Positions 1 through 12,095 of a DNA stretch of 64,000 nt are shown here, piece after piece (position 1 is the stretch's first letter; every line of letters starts with the position of its first letter). The notes below the pieces were generated by a model. That model made no database searches and had not been told where the DNA came from. It was given only the letters and a program-made list of their open reading frames with translations. A program made the position numbers and the translations under genes. This stretch comes from Gibbula magus (taxonomy: Eukaryota > Mollusca > Gastropoda > Trochida > Trochidae): NCBI GenBank assembly GCA_936450465.1, contig OW388294.1, forward strand, positions 74,576,622-74,640,621, written 5' to 3'.

Positions 1-224
1 GGTTCTTTAATTTGTAAACCAGTTTTAAAGGATTGACGTTTTATGGAAGCAATGGTCTAATATTAGGAATAATTTCAGTCAGCTGAATCAACACAATATT
101 CAGCAGATCAAATATCAAGGAAATATTTTGTCCCATTGCAGGTGTGTTTCAAACAATTCAGTGACATAACATTGTTACAATTGGGATAAAACTACCTTCA
201 ATAGTACAAATTCTTGTATTTTTT

Positions 225-330
225 CGGGCCGAGTCCATGCGGGATTCGAACCCATACCCTCAGAGTAAGGCAACTATCGCCAGCACTGACTGTACGAACA
301 GCTTACCACACGACCATCTCACCTCACCTC
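225..330 (-). repeat. tRNA-like SINE head (remnant)
   Basis: On the minus strand a B-box-like sequence (GGTTCGAATCC) follows an A-box-like GTGTGGTAAGC at the spacing expected for a tRNA-derived SINE. It lies just beyond GALNT10 exon 3, inside the next intron. The body beyond the head is not recognisable. Confidence 0.45.
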
Positions 331-435
331 ACCAGCTTGTCAGCTTTTCAGCTTGTCAGCTTGTCAGCATCACATTGAAATTTATTAATTTTTAACTCTA
401 CTGTACTTTACTTCTACAATAACATCACAACTTAC

Positions 436-580
436 TCCGGGTGTCGGATATCCTTGAGCGCCCTCTGCAGTGAGATCTTGTCACTTGCGTAGGCGTTAAA
501 TCCGTTAACCTTGTAGAGATCATTCTTCTTGGCCTCGTCCTCTGCAGACAGTATCAGTGCAGATCCTTGTTCTCCTGGAC
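436..580 (-). CDS. GALNT10: GALNT10-like coding exon 3
   Basis: This exon has 145 nt, between acceptor aatctgcag and donor CCGGA|gtaagt on the minus strand. It completes the split Gly codon of exon 2 and encodes PGEQGSALIL, then NGFNAYASDKISLQRALKDI. It stops just before the conserved Cys that opens the GT-A catalytic domain in this family. Upstream in-frame codons at 581-692 are intron read-through and are not coding. Confidence 0.88.
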
Positions 581-3500
581 CTGCAGATTGTATTGATACA
601 ATTTCAGTTGATGAAGGACAAACATAATATTTGAGCATAACTAGGACAATAACAACTTCCCAATGCAAGGCATAACTCTTGCCAGTCTCCATACTGGTTG
701 ATTTAGGCCTTACAGTATTTCCATAAGATCTCTATGATAGAAAATCGGGGCTCACTATGCATTTCAGGTGCAGCGATCCACTATCTTGACACGGCAAAGC
801 GAGAAAATATTGCAAGACCTGGAGATTGTATTATAACAATTATAGTTTGTAAAGACTAAACATAATATTTGAGCATAACTAGAGGACAATAATGAATTAT
901 GTATTTGTACTTTGTAATATTTAGTATTATTTAGAGGTTTAACGATACATTGTGATATTGAGATATTCACATCATAGTCCTGACAATATTTGAGCTGACA
1001 AGCGTATCATGCAGATTCCTGTGCTGAAACATTCAAGTTTCCTTCAAATGTGACCTATAAAATTAAGCTTACTTCTGGAGAGCTTGACACTATAATGCTC
1101 AAATAGTTATTCAACATGAAAACACATTCACTCAACCTCTCTTCAAAATTTTATAAAATCATTTTCTGAAGATTAACTATTACTCAACTGCAAGTAAAAC
1201 TAGATTGTCATATTTCCCACCTTTTCTTTCTTGCTCAGTAGCTATAGCTTTGTAGTCATGCCAATCTATCTTCTTCAGCTCTCCGTCAATCAACTGGAAG
1301 AACAAAGTAACTCATTATGTATTATTATATATCCATGCACAATGCATGCTCAGGGCACTACACAATTATTATATTATTACCCTGAAGGAATCGTATGCCG
1401 CCAATGAAGTGCTCCGCGCGACCGTATAGGTCCATACATTCCCATGTCCAGGTACCCATTTGTACAGCTGGGTGAACTGAGTGCAATGTGGAACAAGTGC
1501 ACAGTACAAGACCCAGGTCACAAATGTTTGGTGTCTCCCCCGGGATTCAAACCCGGGCCGTTGGCGTGAGAGGCAGACATGCTAACCACTACACCACCGT
1601 GCTCCAATAGGTGCCTGCTGAATATAATTTTAGAGATTTTCAGAAATTACAACTCGGTAGCTATGATAAATTAAGAGTGAACTAGATTAGCTTTTGCGGG
1701 GCACCTGTAACTTAGGGTCTCGCCTTCCCCTGTTCCACCTTCTCCACAGCCATAATAAAACTGATTTTTTTTTTTTTATGAATATACAGTCAGGCCTCGA
1801 TAATCCGAACGCTTCCGTTTTTCATCAAAAACGTTTGGATAGTGAAATGTTCGGATTACTGAGTACTGAGGTCTACTAAATATATTAGTTTGGTTACATC
1901 TTCCTACCGTTCGGAAACTGCGAGATTCGGATTATCGGTGGCCGGATTATCGCAGGTTGACTGTACCACAAAAGACAACTGAACATTAAATTCAAGAATT
2001 TGCATTTACAACTTGTATCAATGAGAGCTCATGGCTATCAATGAGTCATTAGTAACATACAGTCACAACTAATAAGTTTGAATCAATCACCACTAAGGTT
2101 ACTACACAAGTTTGTTGATCAGGGGGTTACCAAATGTTTGATTTTGATTGCAGACATGTCCAATGAATTTTCAGGGGGTATTATAAAACCTATTTCTGAT
2201 TTTGAAATTTTTTCAAAGGGTTAACTTAGCTTTTACCAAGTTGTGACCTCGCTGTGGCCTTGACCTTTGACAAATTTTAGAGAAAACCTTTCCAAATCTT
2301 GGTATTTCTCAATAGTTGATATATATACGTATAAGAGCCTCATACCGCAAACTCTTCAAGCTATGGTCTTTGGATTTGTTTGAGGATTTCAAAGCTTGTG
2401 ACCATGACCATTTCTTGTGACCTTGATTTTTGGACTTCACGGTGACAATCTCAAAGATCACTTTTCATTGTGTATAACAATCATGTTATGCTGGACAAAG
2501 TGTAAATTGTTAAAATAAGGCATAATCGCGAAGCATGTTAAAGTTGTGACCTTGCTGTGACCTTGACCTTTGACAGATTTTAGCGTTAACCTTTTAAAAT
2601 CTTGACAATCCTCTATTAGTTGATATATAGCCTCATAGCACAAAATGTTTTCAAGTCATCATGTTTACAATGAATTTTTTAGTGATTTTATAACTTGTGA
2701 CCTTGACCTTTGACATTTTATGTGAACTTGTCAAAATAATTTCCGAGGGGTATTAGAATGAAGTTATGTATATGAGTTCTTATAACCTCTTGAGGAAAAA
2801 TTTCAGAGTCAAAATCACATGCACCGGCCGTGGCGACAGAAACTACACAAAAACTTATAGAGGCCGGGACTTACAATCAAAGCATAGCCGAACTATCACT
2901 GCTTCATTAGGTAGATAGCGCAGTGGTTAGCGCGTTCGGCTTTGGATCAAGAGGTCCAGGGTTCGAATCCCGCCAGGGGCACGGCAACTTTGTCTGCAGT
3001 AGAGAACTGTTCTACACGCAGTAAGGTTTGGGTGCAATGCTACACTGAATTTCAGTGCAGTACCACCCATGGTTCGCTAGTTACAGCCGTTGCTCGCAGG
3101 TTTCACCGCAATGCATAGCCACATGGCGTTGCGGGCTTTCTCCCTGCACTAATACTAGCAGCCGTGATATAAGTGAAATACTCTTGAAAGCGGCGTTAAA
3201 CCCTAACTCACTCACTCACTCATTAGGTAGAGGGTTAAATATAAATATATACCAGATCTGCAATATACCAATACTCCTTCAGCAGTCGTTAACAGGTTAT
3301 ATATGAAGCATGCTGGGATTCAGTGATATGAACAAAAATATATAGATATAGATTGGATTAATTGATAACATTATCATTAAAGTAAACCTCTGGGGACATA
3401 AATTTTATATTTCCCTGACAACCATAGAGACAAGATTATGCAGGTTATTTTATTATAGTAGAGAGATACCATTTGAGTTTATTACTGTAAGTGAGTGAGT

Positions 3501-6500
3501 GAGTTGGTGTTTTAACGCCGCTTTCAAGAGTATTTCATTCATATCACGGCTGCTAGTATTATGGCAGGGAGAAAGCCCGCATCGCCATGTGGCTATGCTT
3601 TGTGGTGAAACCTGCGAGCATCGGCTGGAACTAGCGAACCATGGGTGGTACTACGCTGAAATACAGTGTAGCATTGCACCCAAACCTTACTGCGTGTAGA
3701 ACAGTTCTCTACTGCAGAAAAAGTTGCTGTGCCCCTGGTGGGATTCGAACCACGGACCTCTTGATCCGAAGCCGAACGTGCTAACCCCAAGTTTATTACT
3801 GTAAAGGTGATTTATACAATTTATTGCTGTTAAACTTGGATAGAGAAACAAAACATGTAAAACAATCCTTAAATAAAGGAGGTGTATGTATATTTCACTT
3901 AAATGTTATTCTTTCTTATCTACCGTATCTATATTTGTTCAGAGACTGGTGAAAGGTGGTACATGAATTCTAAACAAGCAATAACCAAGTCAGCAGAGGG
4001 TGGATTTAATATGAAACTTGGGGACATGAAGTATTTTTGATAATATTTCATTTAGCTTGGAATACCTCATGTGCTGATAAAGTTCAAATAATCTCATTCA
4101 ACATGCACATTCATACAAAATTGCAAAATATATCATAATTACTTGTTTTCAATTAAAATCGAGCAGCAGCCTTATACATAAGCAGAAACCTAAATTACAT
4201 GTCTTATTTACAAGCACAGTAGATATAGGAACTATTAAACATTATTTAATCCCAAATCTGTCATTTTGTCTGTTATCTATAAGTTTCCGAAATCACTTTT
4301 GACTATTTGGCAATCGTCAGCCACAATACAAAGTTTCCGATCAAAATTTGTGATTCACACCTGTGTATTGTCACTATACTGAATGAACTAGCTTTAAAAT
4401 TGTAATTTTCAGCAACATCAGTACATCTCTATAAAATAAAAACAATTAAATCATTTGACATTTTTTTTATTCCAACAACATATTTAATGTCCCTTAAGTT
4501 CGGATCATAAAGCCAACTCAATTGAAATAGTTAATTAAATGGTAATTGAATTTATACTAAAAGCTAAAATCTAAGCTGCAGGAAGTAGGCAGGGAGAGAT
4601 TAAACATCTCAAGTCACAGGACGTACAGACATCTTATGTATGTGTTCGATTAAAGAGGACCGACAGGACAAGCATTTCTCGTCGAACAGGAAGTGAGGAG
4701 AGACGAGCGTTGTGACAATGTTGTGTTAGCGCGGCTGTGTTACAGTGTTACAGTGTGTTGTCACTGTTTCCCACTTGTTGCAGGGGATCCATACCTGTAT
4801 GGTGTGCACACTGCATAGTTGGGTGCACCTCCGACATGCCATGTGCAGATACATTGCACTTTTTTTAATGGACGCCCTACTTCTTTGAATACAGCCTCAG
4901 GGTTTTATTTCCTTCAGCAACCCCTTACCCCTTTTTTATAGTCTTACATTTAGACTCTGAAATGAATTTTTCTACATACTTTAAATTTTGTTTTAAAAAA
5001 AAATAAAAATAAAAGGAGCCTATGAGATGTGTTAATTTTAATTTTCTTAAACTGAGCTCTGTAGACTTGCACTTAGAAAATTAAGGATCAAGTTGACAGA
5101 CTACGTTTTCTATTTTGAAGCCGACTTCTATTTCGTTATATTTATCTTGGCAACTAATCATGAACTAATCAGGTTGTTTATAATGTATTTATGGTCTAGG
5201 TTGTATTCCAAACCTGTTATATTTATGGAAATATGGACAATAGATTTTTTCCATGAAAGTAAAATATGAGTACTTTCGAAATAGAAAATATCAGACATAA
5301 TTATTTTGGGGTTGTATGCAACTACACCAATTATGCACCATCTTAAAAGGATAGTTCTACAAGGGCTTTTTTCCAACTGTCATGTTGTTGCAAAAATGTT
5401 ATCATCAGCATAGCAATGCACTGAACATCCTAAAGGCATCCTACAGGCGCTTCTGACTAGTATATTATGTGTAGCTTACTAACTTCAAAGCTTAGCTATC
5501 TAACATACCCGTAAGTAAAATAGAGATGTGTGCAACTGCAATGAAATGGATCTTTAAAAAAAATTCACTTCTATATTATGACAGCTTGTATTATATTGGA
5601 GGTGAATAGAGAAAGTGGATGAAAGTTTAAAACATGAGTATACAGCTAGTATTGTCAGTTCAGGTTTTAAATTCAATAATACATATAAGATTATTAATGA
5701 CAAAGTAAGATCAACAATTTCACTATGACACAGCTTTACCTCATCACAAGACAAAGACAATTTGTGAAATTATTTAAAATACATATGAACCATTGAATGC
5801 AATGAGATTTTACTCTAAAGCTGAGAAAGTGTGAGAGATTATCATCTGCTGAGCTGGTGCTTCGAGATTTGGTAAATCACCTATGATCACAAGAATATGA
5901 GAATATCTTTAAAAGGAAAATTATTAAAGGAATACACCAATAGCATGCAATAAAGCAATATCCATTGAGTTATACTTGAAGTATGACATGAGTGGTTATA
6001 CTTGAAGTATGATATGAATGGTTATCATATCTGAATCAGAATATGAGAGAAGCTACAATAAAGTGCTGAACAGTTTGTTTCACACCAAGCAGATCTAGTC
6101 CTCAAGTTAACCCCAGTCTAAGGACAAGGCTACCAGGTACTATTGACAAAGTAGGCTTGTGATGTAGACTGGCCAAGTGTCTTCTAAAGAGTTAATTTTC
6201 CTGGACACTTATGATAACAAATAATTTTCCTAACCTATTAAAAGGGACACTTTAAGAATTTTAGAAGTTATTTTTTAGGAAATTGTTTAGTTTTTCTTGT
6301 AAAATGAAGTGTAAATAATGATTCATAATGAAGCTGGCCTATGCAAATTTTAAAAATGTTTCCTAACACATACAAACATAAAACTTACAATTTTATTGAA
6401 ATATAAGACAGTAACAAGAGTCAGTGGTCAAGTAACCTCCAGTATCTGCTGTGATAAAACACAGCGCGAGCCACTTTGATTAGCTAAATTCCTTAAATAC

Positions 6501-9500
6501 TAGCCAAAAGCATCTACAGGATCATATCATCATAAATTCTAACTAGCTTTTTGGACTACCAGTTTTACAAGCCAAGCAACTTTTTAAAAGCCACTGGCTA
6601 CCGGAATAATGTTAATTTCAAACCCTACTACAATATTAAGCAGAATATAGCCGTTTTATCATTGTCTTCAGAGTTGGTGGAGATGAATTTTCAAAGAGTC
6701 ATTCCTGTTTATGTTTATGCTATTGTTGCAAGACTTATGCATTCAATTGAGAACTTCTTGTGTGTAATGTCCTTTTCGGCTTGTCTAGATTTGAGAGAGT
6801 TAATTGTTTAACGGTGCTTCGGTAGTATCGCAGCCATTAGCGGCGATGTCTAGATTTGAAAGCTCTAAGCTGGGTTATTCATGAAGAAAAAAATACAAAT
6901 TGTAAAGTCATTATCATTATTGAGAACTTCACATCAGCCTGTTCTTATAAATCTGATGAGTTAACAAGTCTGTGAGACAGTCTAGTTTGTGCCACTCGGT
7001 AATTAAACACAACTGGATCTACTAAAAAAACTCCCCTTTACACAATCTAATGGTTTCCTTTCCTGTTTGTTGCTCTTTGATTGCAGAAAACAAATGTTGT
7101 ATTACAACCCTTAAAATAAATTTGAAATTACAGAAGTTAATTTATTTTCGGTTTGACGTTTTACTTCTAAATGTCACTATAAACAAAATAATATGCCCCT
7201 GATTTAATCATTATTGACTGCAACATTTCATGAAATTATTCCCCGAAATTAAGTTTAATAAATTGTGCCTTCATTTCAGATCCAAAGTTAATAACAAAAT
7301 ATTTTGTGTAGGGACAAACAGAAAAATTAGATTAATGTCAAGAAAGTAAAGAATAGAAAAGAAATGAGTACCCGTTAGTCTGTATAGATAAGGCTATCTG
7401 TAGCAGCGATATATTTGTTTTTGTGTAGGCTACCGAAATGATAGATAAGAAAATATTTCATCTTTTTTTGTAGAAAGAGTCAGTCGTCTTCAACACCCTA
7501 AACAGACCTCCCCCTCACCACCATCACTTCTCACACCGAGTGATAACCTGTGCAGCTAATCATAACCCATGTGCACCATTATGGTGCTGGCCTTGAGTCC
7601 AGAGCCGGTGTTATACAGAGGAATCTTGTACTTTACTGCACACATATCTCCCCTGACGGCCATGGTCTAGAAGGTCTACCCACATGCTGTAAAAGATCTA
7701 CCCTCATGCTGTAAAAGGTCTACCCACATGCTGTAAAAAATTTACCCACATGCTGTAAAAGATCTACCCACATGCTGTAAAAGGTCTACCCACATGCTCT
7801 AAAAGATCTACCCACATGCTGTAAAAGATCTACCCACATGCTGTAAAAGGTCTACCAACATGCTGTAAAAGATCCACCCACATTCTGTAAAAGATCTACC
7901 CTCATGCTGTAAAAGATCTACCCACACGCTGTAAAAGATCTACCCTCATGCTGTAAAAGATCTACCCACATGCTGTAAAAGATCTACCCTCATGCTGTAA
8001 AAGATCTACCCACATGCTGTAAAAGATCTACCCACATGCTGTAAAAGATCTACCCTCATGCTGTAAAAGATCTATCCTCATGCTGTAAAAGATCTACCCA
8101 CATGCTCTAAAAGATCTACCCACATGCTGTAAAAGATCTACCCACATGCTGTAAAAGGTCTACCAACATGCTGTAAAAGATCCACCCACATTCTGTAAAA
8201 GATCTACCCTCATGCTGTAAAAGATCTACCCTCATGCTGTAAAAGATCTACCCTCATGCTGTAAAAGATCTACCCACATGCTGTAAAAGATCTACCCTCA
8301 TGCTGTAAAAGATCTACCCACATGCTGTAAAAGATCTACCCACATGCTGTAAAAGATCTACCCTCATGCTGTAAAAGATCTATCCTCATGCTGTAAAAGA
8401 TCTACCCACATGCTCTAAAAGATCTACCCACATGCTCTAAAAGATCTACCCACATGCTGTAAAAGATCTACCCACATGCTGTAAAAGATCTACCCTCATG
8501 CTGTAAAAGATCTATCCTCATGCTGTAAAAGATCTACCCACATGCTCTAAAAGATCTACCCACATGCTCTAAAAGATCTACCCTCATGCTGTAAAAGATC
8601 TACCCACATGCTGTAAAAGATCTACCCACATGCTGTAAAAGATCTACCCATGTGCTCTAAAAGGTCTACCCACATGCTGTAAAAGATCTACCCTCATGCT
8701 GTAAAAGATCTACCCACATGCTGTAAAAGATCTACCCTCATGCTGTAAAAGATCTATCCTCATGCTGTAAAAGATCTACCCACATGCTCTAAAAGATCTA
8801 CCCACATGCTGTAAAAGATCTACCCACATGCTGTAAAAGATCTACCCACATGCTGTAAAAGATCTACCCTCATGCTGTAAAAGATCTATCCTCATGCTGT
8901 AAAAGATCTACCCACATGCTCTAAAAGATCTACCCACATGCTGTAAAAGATCTACCCATGTGCTCTAAAAGGTCTACCTATGCTCTCTAAAAGGTCTAAC
9001 TGATATTAAAGGTCTAAATGACCCTCACAAGGGATGTCCTCGGGTCAATCAGGGTATACACTTCAGACAAAGGTGAAGTACCAGTAGTGGTGGCCATGCA
9101 AGTCCACTATGTGGAACAATCATTAAAGGAACAATGTAATTCTTATAGTTAAAGTAATAATCTAATTTGAACATATATGATTGTGTTCATCACATTATAT
9201 AAGAAGAAAACGGGGTCACTCTCTTCACACTATATTGTCTGTGTGTTACATTATACTCAATATTTTACATATTCAAATATATTTTAGAACTGTTGCACTT
9301 CATTTTACGATCATTTTGGAATGAACGTTCGCCTGTGGGTTAGAGAGAGCGAGATGAGTCAGAGTTTGAGTCGTAAACTGCATGGAAATAACTGACTTAA
9401 AAGCATTCTTGTCCTACAGATATATTGGATCTTTTTATATTCGAATGTGTAGATTTTGTGTCTGTTGTATTGGACTTGAGGCAAATATATTTTTACATAA

Positions 9501-12059
9501 TGTCATTTTTCCTCTTTAGTTCTTAAACAGTTGAATTAATTAATGTAGTTAAAATACACATAAACATAGTTAAAAAACTGCCTGAAACTTTTACATTGAT
9601 TCTATCTTATACACAAATATACATACAAGGTGCTTTAAACGTTTTAATAAATATTGATATTAAAACATGTATGATTAAACTCGGTAACAACAATTTCCTG
9701 TCCATGATAATAAGATATAAATAGCATATTTACCAAACCAATAACAATATTTGATATCTATGATATATGACTCTTAAAATAATAATAAAGATATGCATAG
9801 TGTCTACTTAACCAAAGACTAAAAACATGTCTTTTTTTTATTTAATTCTTAGATTCAAATAAATTATGAGAAGTGATTTGTAAAATTATTTGTGTTTTGG
9901 AGTGAATGGATGTATTGATTTTATATTCGGCCATACTTTATCACATAAATTGTCACACATATTTCATGCCATGGCTCTGTTGGATGTAATTATACCCTAG
10001 TATACCCTATTGGGTAATCATATATGTCATCTTATCTTCTATACTCTCAGTGACGGATCCAGAGGAAGGGGGTAATTTTACATGTAAATTTGATGAACTC
10101 CCTTTGAAATTTCATGGAGTTGAGGTGAGGTGAGGTGAGGTGAGGTGAGGTGAGGTGAGGTGAGGTGAGGTTAGGTTAGGTTAGGTTAGGTTAGGTTAGG
10201 TTAGGTTAGGTTAGGTTAGGTTAGGTTAGGTTAGGTTAGGTTAGGTTTAACACTGCTTTCAAGAGTATTTAACTTTATCAGGGCTGCTATTATTTCTGCA
10301 GGAAGAAAGCCTGCAATACCATGCTTCTCAATTTAGCACTTTTTTAAAAGAATATTTTAGTAATAATTTAAGATTATTTCACTCATATCACGACTGCTAG
10401 TATTACTGCAGGGAGAAAGCCTGCAACACCATGTGGTTATGCATTGCGCCGAAACTAGCTGGAACAAGCAAACCATTGGTGATACTGCACTGAAGTTCAG
10501 TGTAGCATTGCACCCTAACTTTAGAACTGTAGAACAATTCTCCATAGCAGACATGCCGAGGCCTTGGTGAAAACAAATTCATGTTTCCATATGTCATTTC
10601 TACAACACAATTGAAGAAGGGAACATGACGGCATAATGGTTTGTGTGTTCACTTTTGTCCAAGACAGCTCTGGGAATCGAATCCTGACAATGACTCGATA
10701 AGTCATTTCTATCTGCAGACGAGAACTGTTGTTTATGTTCGTGCTGGCATAGATACATTCAATACAAAACGCATAGAAACATTAAAGAAAGACAATATAC
10801 AATGAATTCACTCTAAACCTGACAAGTTCTTACTCTGGACCCATCTCTTTTATATATTCATCTATTTTATTGATCATTTCAGCGTCAAATGACTGCCATA
10901 CGAGCCATAAAAGAACTGTTATTTTCAATAAAAATCAATCTGCTAACAGCTTGAGGGCTGATGGTTAACAGATGTGAGTGTCCCAGGTGGACAGATACTC
11001 TCAGTCATGTCTGTACAGCAATGTGTTAACAAAGTGTATACATCTGGAACCGGTCGATATGTTCAGTATTGGTTACAGAGGTGCGAGTAAAAAAATCAAT
11101 GGATTGCCCAGCATTGCACAAATTTCAATATATGTATATAATCTGCTTTTTCATAATTTTTATTTAAAACAACTTCCATAAATACTATGCAGATTTTATA
11201 CACACCACATGATTATGACAACAAAAATGTTTTGATATGCAAATTAAATTATATTTTTTTTCCGCATAAAGTAAAAACAAATATCCGTTTTTTTACACTT
11301 ACATAAATAAAATAACATAAAGAGCTATAATTTGCGACAAAAAATATTTTCGATAAGTTTTTTCTATTATTTCAGCAGTTCATAACCGTGAAACACCTGT
11401 TTCACACCACATTTACGTTCAATTATAAATTTTCAGTGCAGCGTTTTATAGGGCTTTAATGATTCTTTTTCATTCAATACAATGTCAATGAAATGCACTA
11501 AGAGCAAATATAATGTCTGTCACATTTGTATAAATGAATTTGTATTAAATGAAATATATATGCTACCTAAAGTAGATTGTTTACAAATACATCTGTGTTG
11601 CTATGACAACTGCAGGGACATACAGAATACAACCCATTGACAACATGTACAATCTACAAATCAGTTGATTTGCCTAGATCAATATAACCCAGGTGGGTAA
11701 ATATAATCACTAGCAAATGACAATAAATATTGAATGTATAACGTTGTGGGACATTTCTATAAACATTGTATTAGTACTTATGTATAAATGATGTTTATAA
11801 TCATTAGTTATTGTGTGACACTCCTATAAACATTGTTTTAGTTTGTATATCATAAGTTTTCTGTTATAATCATCATAAGTTTGCTGTCACAATGACATAT
11901 TGTTGGACATTCTAAAAACAGTGTACTACTTTAAAGAACATGTTTCTGTTCATAATCATTAGCTATAATGTGACACTTGTTTAAACAAAGTGTTAGTATG
12001 CATGCATCAAATCTTTATCTTAGGATTACTAGTTATCTTGTGCTACTTATTCAAACATT

Positions 12060-12095
<36 letters not shown>

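Noticed and set aside
3593..3790. Short frames in SINE copies (3055, 3499, 3593, 10357, 32655, 32781)
   Set aside because: They recur only because the SINE sequence recurs. SINEs do not encode proteins.
7671..8999. Regular 22-bp repeats could suggest a CRISPR array
   Set aside because: Units are directly contiguous without unique spacers and lie in an intron of an animal gene.
10171..10246. (TTAGG)n as an interstitial telomere
   Set aside because: It is continuous with a SINE 3' end and a TGAGG array, and other SINE copies carry related tail units. Tail expansion is the simpler reading.
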